64,000 bases of DNA from an uncultured Salinimicrobium sp. (GCA_946887075.1 CAMPKA010000006.1:1-64000); one strand, 5' to 3'. Positions 33,418 through 43,485 are shown, numbered from the stretch's first letter. Translations and numbers: made by a program. The notes: generated by a model from the letters alone, not told the origin.

Positions 33418-35574
33418 ATGAGAGCCCACACTGAAGCTTTTCACAAACTGCCGTTCCCATGCCTGATCCTGAGGCCGGAGAAGGGAATGTTTCTCGTCGC
33501 TGAGGTCAACCCTTGTTTTCTGGAGATAACCGGTAAGAGCAGGGAGGAGATCATCGGCCGGGAATACCCGGGTGAGGGGCAGCTTTATTTGGCCCCGGAC
33601 TGGAATGGAAGACTTCGGAAAAGTCTCCAGTCCTCCGCAGACGACGGGAGAGCTTTGACTCTGGAGGCAGTACCGGGATCCATACAGCAGGGCAGGTACT
33701 GGAAGATCTATAACATCCCATCCCTGGATGAGGCGGGTGAGGTACAATGGATTCTTAATATAGGGATAGAACAGACCACCGAAAGCCAGCTTAAATCAGA
33801 AAATAACCGATTGCAACGGGAGCTTGATCAGGCGCTGGAAAAAGAGCGTTTTTTTGTGGACCGAAACCCGGATGGCCTGTATTCCCTGGACCGGGAAGGA
33901 AATTTTACAAGTCTGAACGAAGGCCTGGCCACAATGGCTGAACTCCCGGAGGAGGAGATGATCGGAATGAATTTTCTTCCGTTTTGTCACCCCGGCGAAC
34001 GGGATCTGATCACGGCGCAGTTTGAGCGGGCCCTGAACGGGGAGAATGTTACTTTTACCGGAAATTTCACCTCGGCCAGCGAAAAGGTGCTGACCCTGAG
34101 GATTTCCCTGATGCCCTCCCGGAAAGGAAAAGAGGTGATCGGGGTCTACGGCATTGCCAAGGACATTACCAGGCTCCGCAGCTTTGAGGAGGAGTTTCAC
34201 AGGGAGCAGTACAGGTTTCAGGCGCTGGAGCAGGGTGGTGGGGACCTTACCGCCATCATCGATGAGAACGGCGTTTATCAGTATGTAGGGGATTCTTCCG
34301 AAAGGATCCTGGGAATTCCTCCTGGTGAACTGGTTGGAAAAAATGCCTTTGATTTTGTCCATGCTGATGACCTGGAGTGGGTACAGGAGCGGTTCTCACA
34401 AATAGAGACCCAGAATCAGGTTAGGATAGCTTCCTTTCGGTTCCGGGATTCGGACGGGAAATGGAGATGGCTCGAAACTACAGCTACCAACATGCTCCAG
34501 GATACCATTATCGGAGGTATCGTCGTAAATTCACGGGAAGTGACGGAATTGGTGGAGCGGTCCCGGGAGCTGGAACAGCTCTATGAACGATATGAACTGG
34601 CCGCCACTGCCAGCAAGGACCTGATCTATGAATGGGATCTGGCCAACAGGGAAATCCATCGCTTCATCAAAGGCCACGAGAATTATTTCGGTTATACCTC
34701 AGGAGAGATCCAGGAACAGTCCTTCTGGAAGGAAAGGATCCATCCCCAGGACCTGCCATCCCTGCTTCGGCAACTGCGATCTGCGTTGCGGGATACCGAA
34801 GCACATCAAATCAACACGGATTACCGGTTCCGAAGAAAGGATGGTACTTATGCTGATGTGATCGACCGGGCCCATATTGTCCGGAGCACTACCGGAATAC
34901 CCCTTCGACTTATTGGAGCAACCAGCGACGTTTCGGACCTGGTTCAGAACCGCAATGCCCTGCGGGAGGTCAACAGGAGGTTTTCCTATGCGATGAAGGC
35001 TACCAAAGAGATGATATGGGACTGGGATCTGGTGAAGGATCAGATCACCAGAAGCAGGTCCTTTCAGGAAATATTTGGCTACAAAACCCCGAAAGCCGAA
35101 AGGGCACGGACTTTCTGGATGAACCGGATCCATAAAGATGACCTTGCAGGAGTGGAGGAGTCCCTGAGCCGGGCCCTTGAGGATCGGAATCAAAAGAACT
35201 GGAACTCGGAGTACCGCTTCAGGAAAGCAGATGGGGATTTGGCGTATGTTGTGGACCGTGCTTTTATCATCAGGAATCGTGAAGGCAGGGCGATCCGAAT
35301 GGTAGGGGCTGCCCTGGATGTCACAGAATCCCGACGTTTATATCTCGAGGTGAAGAAACAGAATCAGATCCTCCGGGAGGTGGCCTGGGAACAGGCTCAT
35401 GTGGTCCGGGCTCCCCTTGCCCGTCTGAAGGGCCTAGTGAGAGTCCTTGAGGAGGAGGATCATGAAGGATTGACAAGAGCAGAGATCTTTCAGCATCTTA
35501 ATAATTCCGCAGACGAACTGGATGAAATCATCAGAAGTATCATAAAAAGGACAGGAGATAGCAATGGACAATGA
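33418..35574 (+). CDS. Five-PAS sensor ending in a DHp-like helix pair without ATPase domain
   Basis: The 718-residue soluble protein has five PAS domains: about 1-110, 145-260, 270-385, 395-510 and 515-640. The last two have the PAS_3 form with YRFRRKDG and YRFRKADG. Residues ~650-718 form a two-helix hairpin like the HisKA dimerisation domain, with a candidate phospho-His661 in WEQAHVVRAPLARLKGLV and ELDEIIRSIIKRTG closing the second helix. It then stops: no HATPase domain follows. The usual acidic residue after the His is Val, and the usual Thr/Asn four residues on is Ala. Its end overlaps a receiver gene by 11 bases. It is not a truncation, since a similar protein occurs at 54831-56627. 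Confidence 0.9.
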   Translation: MRAHTEAFHKLPFPCLILRPEKGMFLVAEVNPCFLEITGKSREEIIGREYPGEGQLYLAPDWNGRLRKSLQSSADDGRALTLEAVPGSIQQGRYWKIYNIPSLDEAGEVQWILNIGIEQTTESQLKSENNRLQRELDQALEKERFFVDRNPDGLYSLDREGNFTSLNEGLATMAELPEEEMIGMNFLPFCHPGERDLITAQFERALNGENVTFTGNFTSASEKVLTLRISLMPSRKGKEVIGVYGIAKDITRLRSFEEEFHREQYRFQALEQGGGDLTAIIDENGVYQYVGDSSERILGIPPGELVGKNAFDFVHADDLEWVQERFSQIETQNQVRIASFRFRDSDGKWRWLETTATNMLQDTIIGGIVVNSREVTELVERSRELEQLYERYELAATASKDLIYEWDLANREIHRFIKGHENYFGYTSGEIQEQSFWKERIHPQDLPSLLRQLRSALRDTEAHQINTDYRFRRKDGTYADVIDRAHIVRSTTGIPLRLIGATSDVSDLVQNRNALREVNRRFSYAMKATKEMIWDWDLVKDQITRSRSFQEIFGYKTPKAERARTFWMNRIHKDDLAGVEESLSRALEDRNQKNWNSEYRFRKADGDLAYVVDRAFIIRNREGRAIRMVGAALDVTESRRLYLEVKKQNQILREVAWEQAHVVRAPLARLKGLVRVLEEEDHEGLTRAEIFQHLNNSADELDEIIRSIIKRTGDSNGQ

Positions 35575-35983
35575 AAACCCAGGAGCCGAGATCCTGATCA
35601 TCGAGGACGATGTCATCATTTCGCGGCTTCACAAATTCGGAATTGAGAAGATGACCAGGGCCAGGATCCGAACCTTGAACAACGGTCGTCATGCCCTGGA
35701 TTACCTGGAAAAAGAGGCTCCTCCCGATGTTTCCATTCTTGTTTTTCTCGATCTGAACATGCCGGAAATGGATGGCTGGGAATTCATGGAAAGCTGTGAA
35801 AAGCTACATGCTCACCGGGATATTAAAGTGATCGTCGTCACTTCATCGCCGCATAAGGCCGATATGGAAAGGGTCAGGGAGTATGAATCCGTGATCGGGT
35901 ACTATTTGAAACCACTCAAAGCTCGAGATATCACCGGGATTTTCGAGCTTCCACAGGTGGCCAGTGGTTTTAGCAGGAAATAA
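35564..35983 (+). CDS. Single-domain response regulator paired with the five-PAS DHp protein
   Basis: This 139-residue receiver has the acidic pair in LIIEDDVIISRL, phospho-acceptor Asp63 in VFLDLNMPEMDGWEF, the Thr/Ser in VVTSSPHKAD and the lysine in YYLKPLKARD. No output domain is attached. Its start lies inside the end of the DHp protein (11-base overlap), so the two are translationally coupled. It resembles the receiver at 56624-57022 closely in motifs (LDLNMPxMxGWxF, VVTSS, Y(Y/L)xKPLK). It could be the acceptor or donor for the DHp histidine. Confidence 0.92.
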   Translation: MDNENPGAEILIIEDDVIISRLHKFGIEKMTRARIRTLNNGRHALDYLEKEAPPDVSILVFLDLNMPEMDGWEFMESCEKLHAHRDIKVIVVTSSPHKADMERVREYESVIGYYLKPLKARDITGIFELPQVASGFSRK

Positions 35984-35998
35984 TATCCCCTGACAGAA

Positions 35999-38296
35999 TT
36001 ACGCGATGTTGGCATCATGGAAGGAGAGCCTGAAGGTGGTCCCCTTACCGGGTTCACTGGAGGCCTGAATGGTCGCATCGTGCTCCTCCAGGATGTTCTT
36101 TACAGAATTCAGTCCAACCCCAATCCCGGTATCCTTCTTCGTGTAGAAGGCTTCAAAAAGGCGTTCGATTTCCCCGGGCTCAAGCCCATGGCCATTATCC
36201 CGGATGACCAGAAGCACTTCGGAATCCTCCTGCAACATCTCGATCTGAATAACCCCTTTGCCGGGTTCAGTCGCCTCGCTGGCGTTCACGATGATATTTA
36301 AAAGCGCAATCCCAAGTTTTTCGGAGTCCGCCATGATATACAGCGGTTTGAGTTTCTTTTTCACCTCGATCCCGGAGAGATATATGCGGTCTGCTGCCTG
36401 GGTGAGGGCATCGCGCACGATCTGGTCCAGCCGTTTTTTCTCCAGGACAGCGGGGGTATATTTAGAGGCGTTCAGCAGGTTCGCTACCATGGTATTGAGC
36501 GTCTTCGTGCTTCTCTTCAGGATTTCGAAATAATTGGCAAACTCCTCCTGTTGTTCCTTCGGTAATTTTTTTGACAACACCTCGCTCACCATCCCAATAC
36601 TGGCCATAGGATTACGGAGTTCATGTGCAAAAGTTCTGGCAACCTCTCCTTTGATCGAAAGGGTCTCTGCGTTGATCAGGGCCTTCTGCGTATTTTTAAG
36701 ATCGGTGATGTTGCGAACCAGCAATACATATTCATCCACCCAGGAGGCATCCCGTCTGTGGAAGATCTTCCCCCTAACGCTGAACCATTCCCAGGAAGTT
36801 CCTTCCAGCTTCAGCCTTACCTCAATGTCCAGAATATCGTCCGGAGAGGCTTTAAGCAAAGTTCGATGAAGCTGCATGACCTTTTCTCTGTCCCTGGGAT
36901 GGATAAAAGGAAGTATTTCTTGTAGCGGTTTTCCTTCGATGTTCTCACGGGTTAGTCCGGTTTCCGGGACGAGATCCTTGTTGATATACCGTACCCGGTA
37001 TGTGTTCAGGTTAATGATCATGATAACCTCCGGGGTCGTTCTTACCAGTTCCCTTTTGAATTTAAGGGTTTCCTGTAATTCCTCTGCCTCCTTCTTCCGT
37101 TCCGTGACATCCTCAATGGTGGTGATCAAAAGATCATCCTGCGCCCGTGCCGTCACCCGGAACCAGTTCATATAGCCGTCCCGGTCAAAGAAGAATTCCC
37201 GGTCAAAGGCTTTTCCATTCGTAACTGCTTCCTTGAAGGCATCAAAAATACCCATCTCCTGGCCGTACTTGGAAGTCTCCAGATAAGTCAAACCCACTAT
37301 ATCTCGCTCGAGATACATCTCCTTAAGAACCCTGTTAACCCTGAGGAAGACAAAATCCTTCACCTTTCCGGACTCATCGTAGATGGCCCTCAGGACCGCG
37401 ATTCCGAGATTTGTGGTATCAAAAGTGGTCTGCAGGAGCTTCTCGGATTCCTGTAAGTGCTTATGTTGTCGGGCTAGCGCTTTTTGGATCTGCTCTTCCG
37501 CCAATTTTCTGCTTGTGATATCGCGGAACAGGATGGCTACCTGCCTGGAATTCTCAGTTCCCACCTTGAAGGCATAGATATCAAGCCATCTTCCATCCAG
37601 GTTACGACTTGATTCCTGAAACCTGACAGGCTTTCCTGTCCTGGCAACAGTGGAGAATCTGTTTACCCAGTTTTCCTTAGGCTGTTTGACAAGTTCCCGA
37701 ATCGTTCTGCCTACAGCATTTTTAAGCCCGACCTCCCTGGCAAAGGCTGGATTAGTTTGCAGAATAAAAAAATCGACCGGTTCCTCGTTTTCGTCCTCAA
37801 TAACCTCTACGATACAGAATCCCTCATCCAGAGAATTCACCAGCTGCTCATATTCCTTTTTTAGTTCCTCGATCTGGGTTTTTTCGTCCTCGGGATCGGC
37901 AGACCAGCCGGAGGAAACCCCCTGACAAAGGATGAGTCTTTGATCTGTCTCGTTATGGGTTTTATACTGGCGGTTGATGAACCGGAAGTTTTCCCAGGCT
38001 CCGTTTTTTTTCCTGATTCGAACAGAAATATCTTCTGTTGGTCCCTGAGTATTCCCGCAGGATTCCAGTTGATCCACAAATTTCTGAATGTCATCAGGAT
38101 GTATAAATTCTTCAAAGAAAGCAAAATCCGTTTTCTGACCAGATCGTTTTATCCCACAATATGATGCGGTGAAGTTGTTATAGTAACGGACCTTTTTGCT
38201 GTCGGGATCGACCATCAATAAAAAGTGCCGGTTACCATAATGTTTAATTTCGAGTAGAAACGCATCCTCTGGTAAAAAGCTTCCTCTTTCATTCAT
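35999..38296 (-). CDS. PAS-domain sensor histidine kinase
   Basis: The 765-residue protein is soluble by sequence. About four PAS domains occupy residues 1-530, one with FDREFFFDRDGYMNWF and another with VRYINKDLVPETGLT. The kinase core has the H-box TFAHELRNPMASIGM (with a normal Glu after the His), the N-box NIIVNASEATEPG, and the G-boxes IRDNGHGLEPGEIERLFEAF and KKDTGIGVGLNSVKNI. The C-terminus ends after the last strand (GTTFRLSFHDA). It is convergent with the receiver gene at 35564-35983. Because it is complete, it could in principle supply phosphoryl groups to that receiver. Confidence 0.92.
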   Translation of the reverse strand: MNERGSFLPEDAFLLEIKHYGNRHFLLMVDPDSKKVRYYNNFTASYCGIKRSGQKTDFAFFEEFIHPDDIQKFVDQLESCGNTQGPTEDISVRIRKKNGAWENFRFINRQYKTHNETDQRLILCQGVSSGWSADPEDEKTQIEELKKEYEQLVNSLDEGFCIVEVIEDENEEPVDFFILQTNPAFAREVGLKNAVGRTIRELVKQPKENWVNRFSTVARTGKPVRFQESSRNLDGRWLDIYAFKVGTENSRQVAILFRDITSRKLAEEQIQKALARQHKHLQESEKLLQTTFDTTNLGIAVLRAIYDESGKVKDFVFLRVNRVLKEMYLERDIVGLTYLETSKYGQEMGIFDAFKEAVTNGKAFDREFFFDRDGYMNWFRVTARAQDDLLITTIEDVTERKKEAEELQETLKFKRELVRTTPEVIMIINLNTYRVRYINKDLVPETGLTRENIEGKPLQEILPFIHPRDREKVMQLHRTLLKASPDDILDIEVRLKLEGTSWEWFSVRGKIFHRRDASWVDEYVLLVRNITDLKNTQKALINAETLSIKGEVARTFAHELRNPMASIGMVSEVLSKKLPKEQQEEFANYFEILKRSTKTLNTMVANLLNASKYTPAVLEKKRLDQIVRDALTQAADRIYLSGIEVKKKLKPLYIMADSEKLGIALLNIIVNASEATEPGKGVIQIEMLQEDSEVLLVIRDNGHGLEPGEIERLFEAFYTKKDTGIGVGLNSVKNILEEHDATIQASSEPGKGTTFRLSFHDANIA

Positions 38297-38412
38297 AAGT
38301 CAGTTCGTTTGGGCAGATTCAGGTTCCGTTCACTGAACCCATTTAAGAGAGGTATAAAGATATTAAGAAAATTTTGATTTTTTTATAATTTCTTTAAGGG
38401 CCTCCCGCGGGA

Positions 38413-40968
38413 TCATGTTCTTCCACTCTGGCGCAGTACCTCCAGGGGAGGGCTCATAATCACTGATCTGCTGTTCAGAAGTCCTATCAGGAGCACCAGC
38501 AGGATGATTCCGGGGAGCAGGATCAGAAAGGGAACCGCAGAAGGGACAAAAGCGGTATCAAAGAGCAGCCAGGCCAGGGCCAGGCTTCCCACCAGGGATA
38601 ACAGAATTCCGGAAAGGCTCCCGATCAGGCCCAGATACAGATATTCCATCGCACTGATCTGCAGTACCTGGCGATTGGTTGCGCCGATGGTCCGCAAAAG
38701 GGTACTTTCCCTGATCCGCTGATATTTAGAGGTCCTGACTGCCCCTATCAGAACGATGATCCCGGTGATTATGCTGAAGAAAGCCATAAAATTGATCAGC
38801 CAGGAGATCTTGTCCAGGATGTTGTCCAGGGTCGCCAGGATTTGCCTTAGGTCGAGAATGGTGATATTGGGGAAGTGACGCACCAGTTCCTGCTGAAGGT
38901 TTGCAGAAACCGCTGCACCCGGTACCCTGGTGGTGAGAATCCTGAACTGGGGAGCCTCCTCTAGAACCCCTTTTGGAAATACGATCGAAAAATTCGGGTG
39001 CAATCTCGCCCAGTCTACGGTTCTGATGGAGGAAACCACTACATCTTCCATAACCCCCTGGACATTGAACCTTAGGCTGTCCCCAACTCCGACCAGGGCA
39101 TCCTGGGCAAAGTCTGCACTGACCGAAATAGGAACAGGAGACGAGCCGTCGGAATGACCGATCCAGTCTCCCTCCTGAAGCTTTTCGGAGGAGATCATGG
39201 AATCCCTGTAGGTCACCCGGAATTCGTGCCTAAGCACCCAGTCGTTTACACCCGAGGCAGTATCCTTCCTGATCTGGCTGGCATTGCGGTTCCCTATTGC
39301 GGCCACACGCATGGTCACAATGGGAATGTCATCTATGACAGGGAGCCCCTTTCCCTTTATCAGGGATCTGACCCCGTTGGTCTGCTGGGTCTGTACATCC
39401 AGCAGAATCATATTCGGGCTGCTTTGCCCTGATTCGATCTTGGCCTGGGTCATTAAAACATTTCTTGTGAAGTAGAGCGTACTGATCAGAAAGCTTCCTA
39501 CTCCGATGGCCAGGATCAGAATCAGAGTCTGGTTATTCGGCCGGGAAAGATTGAGCAGACTCTGCCTGGCCGGGAAGCTCCATGAGGAGGGAAAATACTT
39601 TCGTATGCCCTTTAAGAAGAGCTGGGCGACAAGGGCAAGCAGCGAGAATACGACCACCAGGCCCGCCATAAATACCAGGGATTTCTCGGCGTCTTCCAAC
39701 AACCAGAAAGCAAACAGGAAGATAAACAGGAAAATCAGGCTCAGGATCAGCGCCACGACTATTCTGGCCCTTTTTCTGATTCCTTCCTGTACGCGCAGGG
39801 CCTGGAGCGGGGACACCTGTAAGGTGCCGGAAAGCGGATAAAGGGCGAAGAGCAGGGACATGATCAGACCCAGGGCGAGCCCCATGGCCATGATCTGCGG
39901 AAAGATCTGGAGCTCCATCTCAACCGGCAGGAGGTCACCCAGAAACAAAGGAAACAATTCCTGCAGAAGCAAACCTGTGCCCGTACCAATGAGGCCCCCG
40001 AGAAGCCCTATCGCCGCAATCTGGAGCAGGTAGATCAGAAAGGTCTGTCTCCTTGTTGCTCCGAGGCACTTCAGCACGGCCACTGCCCGGAGTTTTTCCT
40101 TGATATAGATATGAACGGCGCTGGAGATCCCGACGCAGCCCAGCAGCAAGGCGATAAAAGCCACCAGGTTCAGAAATCTCCCGAAGTTTTCGTACCGTCT
40201 TCCCAGCCGGCGACTGGTAGAGACGTGAGTGTCCAGGTCGGCCTCCAAAGCCTCCAGATCCGGTTCCAGGGATTCCTCCAAGGCTTCCATATCAGTGCCG
40301 GGACGGGCAGAAAAGTAAAAGGAATAGTCGATCCGGCTGCCCGTCTGGATCAGGCCCGTCTGCCCTATGAGATTGTAGGGGATCAGAACCGGTGGCGCTA
40401 CAGAACTGAAAAGGCTTGAAGAACCCGGAACGGCCTTTAGGGCCCCGGAAATCGGAAGACTGAGTTTCCCGATCTTTACCTGGTCCCCGATCTCGAGATC
40501 GTACTGGGCCATCACTGTGGCATCGACCAGGGCTCCTTGTTTGTCATGGAATTCTTTGGAGGCAGATTCAGGGATCGTTTCTATAGTCCCGTAGATCGGA
40601 AAAGCAGGTTCTATACCCCTGACCTGAACCAGACGGGTTCCCTTCTCAAATGCCGCCATGGAGGAAAAACTTGTTTCCCTTGCCCGGGCTCCCCCCAAGG
40701 AATCTATTAATTTTGTCAGGTTTTCAGTGGGTGGTTGGTCTGTGTCGATGATAAAATCTGCTCCCATTAAGCTCTTGGACTGGAGGGAGATGTTTTGCGT
40801 GAGGTTCTTGCTAAAGGACTCGATGGCGACTACTGCCGCGATGCCCAGAACGATAGAAGCCATAAAAAGCAAGAGGCGTTTCCTGCTTGCCCTACCATCC
40901 CTCCAGGCCATGCTGAGAAGCCACGGAAAGCCCGCTTTTCCGGGCAGCGTCTTGGTTCTCCCTGTCAT
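38413..40968 (-). CDS. ABC transporter permease (FtsX/YbbP-like)
   Basis: This 851-residue inner-membrane protein has an N-terminal anchor (LLLFMASIVLGIAAVVAIE), a large periplasmic domain, then FtsX-type transmembrane bundles (about 255-400, 410-500 and C-terminal 720-840). The last bundle contains FFSIITGIIVLIGAVRTSKYQRIRES, a common FtsX motif. The gene overlaps the ATPase gene by four bases (ATGA). A TesA-like esterase is divergent; the arrangement of esterase opposite YbbA-YbbP is conserved in proteobacteria too. The substrate is unknown; lipids or a periplasmic signal are proposed for such systems. Confidence 0.9.
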   Translation of the reverse strand: MTGRTKTLPGKAGFPWLLSMAWRDGRASRKRLLLFMASIVLGIAAVVAIESFSKNLTQNISLQSKSLMGADFIIDTDQPPTENLTKLIDSLGGARARETSFSSMAAFEKGTRLVQVRGIEPAFPIYGTIETIPESASKEFHDKQGALVDATVMAQYDLEIGDQVKIGKLSLPISGALKAVPGSSSLFSSVAPPVLIPYNLIGQTGLIQTGSRIDYSFYFSARPGTDMEALEESLEPDLEALEADLDTHVSTSRRLGRRYENFGRFLNLVAFIALLLGCVGISSAVHIYIKEKLRAVAVLKCLGATRRQTFLIYLLQIAAIGLLGGLIGTGTGLLLQELFPLFLGDLLPVEMELQIFPQIMAMGLALGLIMSLLFALYPLSGTLQVSPLQALRVQEGIRKRARIVVALILSLIFLFIFLFAFWLLEDAEKSLVFMAGLVVVFSLLALVAQLFLKGIRKYFPSSWSFPARQSLLNLSRPNNQTLILILAIGVGSFLISTLYFTRNVLMTQAKIESGQSSPNMILLDVQTQQTNGVRSLIKGKGLPVIDDIPIVTMRVAAIGNRNASQIRKDTASGVNDWVLRHEFRVTYRDSMISSEKLQEGDWIGHSDGSSPVPISVSADFAQDALVGVGDSLRFNVQGVMEDVVVSSIRTVDWARLHPNFSIVFPKGVLEEAPQFRILTTRVPGAAVSANLQQELVRHFPNITILDLRQILATLDNILDKISWLINFMAFFSIITGIIVLIGAVRTSKYQRIRESTLLRTIGATNRQVLQISAMEYLYLGLIGSLSGILLSLVGSLALAWLLFDTAFVPSAVPFLILLPGIILLVLLIGLLNSRSVIMSPPLEVLRQSGRT

Positions 40969-41648
40969 TCTGCCAAACTGTTGTCGAGGATCCTGCCTGC
41001 CCTGAGCTGCAACACGCGCTGCGTCCGCCTGGCCAGTTCAGCATCATGGGTTACAATGATGAGGGTGGTGCCAGCTTCGGTATTGAGGTCGAAAAGAAGC
41101 TGCTCGACCTTCTCACCCGTAGCTGCATCAAGATTTCCCGTGGGTTCATCTGCAAAAAGCACAGCCGGATCGTTGGCAAATGCACGTGCGAGAGCCACGC
41201 GCTGCTGTTCCCCTCCCGAAAGCTGAGAAGGGTAGTGCTGAAATCTCTTTTCGAGACCTACTTTGGCCAAAAGGTCTTTTGCCTTTTCTTTGGCGAAACG
41301 CCGTCCCAGCAGTTCCAGGGGGACTGCCACGTTCTCCAGTGCAGTCAGCGTAGGGAGCAGTTGAAAGTCCTGGAAAACAAAACCGATTTTCTGGTTGCGG
41401 AGCCGGGCACGTTCGTCCTCATTGAGGGAGTCCAGGGCCTGACCACAGAGCTCGATCGATCCGGAATCCGGCCGATCCAGTCCGGCACAAAGGCCGAGCA
41501 GGGTGGTTTTTCCGCTTCCTGAAGGACCGACGATGGAAAAGGTTTCCCGCTCCTGGACACTGAAACTGATGTCCCGGAGAATATCGAGCCTGCCGGATCC
41601 GCTTGAATAAGTCTTATTAAGATCCAGTACGTTTAATATCTTTGTCAT
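40965..41648 (-). CDS. ABC transporter ATP-binding protein (YbbA-like)
   Basis: This 227-residue ATPase has Walker A GPSGSGKTTLLGLCAGL, the Q-loop GFVFQDFQLLPTL, the signature LSGGEQQRVALARAF, Walker B AVLFADEPTGNLD and the H-loop IIVTHDAELARR. It is of the LolD/MacB/YbbA subgroup that energises FtsX-like permeases. It is the first gene of the two-gene operon and starts 36 bases from the divergent esterase start. Confidence 0.95.
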   Translation of the reverse strand: MTKILNVLDLNKTYSSGSGRLDILRDISFSVQERETFSIVGPSGSGKTTLLGLCAGLDRPDSGSIELCGQALDSLNEDERARLRNQKIGFVFQDFQLLPTLTALENVAVPLELLGRRFAKEKAKDLLAKVGLEKRFQHYPSQLSGGEQQRVALARAFANDPAVLFADEPTGNLDAATGEKVEQLLFDLNTEAGTTLIIVTHDAELARRTQRVLQLRAGRILDNSLAE

Positions 41649-41684
41649 AGAGGTCCTGAGCTAAGGGTCCGTAAAATAAGAAAA

Positions 41685-42401
41685 ATGAGGCTAAGATCAC
41701 TCCCCTTCAGAAGCTTTCCACCGCATTTCCTTCTTCTGTTCCTGCTTTGCATTTCCTGCGGCGAAGGACAGCAGGAAAAACAGCCCCAGGAACAACCTAC
41801 CAGGGACAGCAAAAGTACGGAGGAAGATCAGAAGGTAATTCTCTTCTTCGGCAACAGTCTGACCGCGGGTATGGGCCTCGATCCTGAGGAAAGCTATCCT
41901 GCCGTTATCCAAAGGAGGATCGATTCTCTCGGATTGGACTACCAGGTCATTAACGCAGGCCTTAGCGGGGAAACCACCGCAAGCGGAAGAAACCGTCTGG
42001 ACTGGATCCTGAACCAGGAAGTAGATGTATTTGTCCTGGAACTCGGAGCCAATGACGGGCTTCGGGGGATACCCCTGGCAGAGACCAGGGAAAACCTTCA
42101 GGCGATCATTGACCGGGTCCGCGAGCATAATCCCGACACCGAGATAGTTTTGGCCGGAATGCAGATCCCCCCGAATCTGGGCAGGGAATACACGGAAGGC
42201 TTCAGGAAAATTTTTCCGGAACTGGCCCAGCGCAATAATATCCGGCTTATCCCTTTTCTGCTCGAAGACGTTGCCGGAAATCCGGAACTCAATCAGGGGG
42301 ACGGGATACATCCTACCGCAGAAGGCTACAGAATTGTGGCGGATAATGTATGGAAAGTGCTCGCACCGGTGCTAATGGTGCGGGATTCGATCAAAAATTG
42401 A
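41685..42401 (+). CDS. Arylesterase / TesA-like SGNH hydrolase, lipoprotein
   Basis: The 238-residue protein has a lipoprotein signal with LLFLLCISCGEG, so Cys27 region is the likely lipid anchor. The SGNH fold follows: block I FFGNSLTAGMG with the nucleophilic serine (GNSL in place of the usual GDSL), Gly in the INAGLSGETT block, Asn in ELGANDGLRG, and Asp/His in DGIHPTAEGYR. It probably hydrolyses esters or thioesters in the periplasm. It is divergent from the YbbA/YbbP ABC genes and overlaps the EEP gene end by 11 bases. Confidence 0.9.
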   Translation: MRLRSLPFRSFPPHFLLLFLLCISCGEGQQEKQPQEQPTRDSKSTEEDQKVILFFGNSLTAGMGLDPEESYPAVIQRRIDSLGLDYQVINAGLSGETTASGRNRLDWILNQEVDVFVLELGANDGLRGIPLAETRENLQAIIDRVREHNPDTEIVLAGMQIPPNLGREYTEGFRKIFPELAQRNNIRLIPFLLEDVAGNPELNQGDGIHPTAEGYRIVADNVWKVLAPVLMVRDSIKN

Positions 42402-43485
42402 GCGCCTTTTTTTCTGCCTCCGGGCCCGGGTCACACTTCTGAATCTTTTCCTCCACCCATTCTTCCTCCTCCTCATCCACAGCCTCAGGCTTCTCCTGAA
42501 GGTCCTCTATTCTGGGCTCATAATTCAGCTTGATATAAATCGGGAAATGATCAGACCCGATATGGGGCAACCTGCGAAGCTCGATCAGGGAGAAGTCCCC
42601 GGTATGAAAAACATGGTCCAGGGGCCATCGGAATACCGGGTATCCGGTATGAAAGGTATTGTAAAAGCCCCGTCCGATCCTGGGATCCAGCAGACCGCTT
42701 AATTTTTGGAAGAGGGCTGTTGTCCGGGACCAGGCCACATCGTTCAGATCTCCGATAACAAGGGTGGCGGGTTGTCCTGAAATCTTTTTGCCGACCTGCA
42801 GCAGTTCTGCATCCCGATTGGTTGAGGTGAGGTCTTCCGTCGGGCTCGGAGGCTTTGGGTGAAGACAGTGAATGTTGACCTTTTCCCCGCAGCGGAGAAG
42901 CACCTTTCCGTGAATGGAGGGGATTTCCTCGGTAACCAGGAATTTTACCTGAATATCCTCGAGCTGGAGCCGGGAATACAGATGCATGCCGTAAAGGTTG
43001 TCCTGGGGAATTTTCACCGAATAGGGATAATCCTTCTCAAGGACGGATAGCTGCTCTTCCCAGACTTTATCCGTCTCCAGGGTAAGGAGCAGGTCAGGCT
43101 CCTTCCTTCGTACCAGGTTAAGAAGCTTCTCGTATTTTTTATTGGTGGTCAGGACATTGCTGACCAGTACGGAGACCAGCCTTCTGTCATCATCCCCCCG
43201 GAACCTCAGTACCTGTTTCTTTGCAAAAAAGGTATAGGGATATATCTTGATCGCCTGGTAGAAGAAACTCAACACCAGGAGCGTAACCAATACGTAGTGC
43301 CAGGCCATTGAAAAATCGAGGCTAAGACTGACCAGCAGGATGATAAACAAGGTGATAACGCTGATCTGCAGCCTGGGAAAATCAAAACCGCGTACCCACC
43401 ACGAATCGAATCGCGTTATGGAAGCAATGGTCGGAATAAGGGCGAAAATTCCTAAGACTACTGCGACGAGCTGAGGGTTCTCCAT
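42391..43485 (-). CDS. Endonuclease/exonuclease/phosphatase (EEP) family membrane protein
   Basis: This 364-residue protein has three hydrophobic segments in the first ~85 residues (LVAVVLGIFALIPTIASI, ISVITLFIILLVSLSL, YVLVTLLVLSFFYQAI), then the EEP domain. Active-site parts include VLVSNVLTTNKKYEKLL, DLLLTLETDKVW, HCLHPKPP, IGDLNDVAWSRTT and the terminal GSDHFPIYIK, which carry metal and catalytic Asp/Asn/His. The tail ends in an acidic and lysine-rich stretch. It may cleave phosphodiesters of nucleic acids or lipids; the domain is probably outside the cytoplasmic face or just inside, which I cannot tell. Confidence 0.88.
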   Translation of the reverse strand: MENPQLVAVVLGIFALIPTIASITRFDSWWVRGFDFPRLQISVITLFIILLVSLSLDFSMAWHYVLVTLLVLSFFYQAIKIYPYTFFAKKQVLRFRGDDDRRLVSVLVSNVLTTNKKYEKLLNLVRRKEPDLLLTLETDKVWEEQLSVLEKDYPYSVKIPQDNLYGMHLYSRLQLEDIQVKFLVTEEIPSIHGKVLLRCGEKVNIHCLHPKPPSPTEDLTSTNRDAELLQVGKKISGQPATLVIGDLNDVAWSRTTALFQKLSGLLDPRIGRGFYNTFHTGYPVFRWPLDHVFHTGDFSLIELRRLPHIGSDHFPIYIKLNYEPRIEDLQEKPEAVDEEEEEWVEEKIQKCDPGPEAEKKALNF

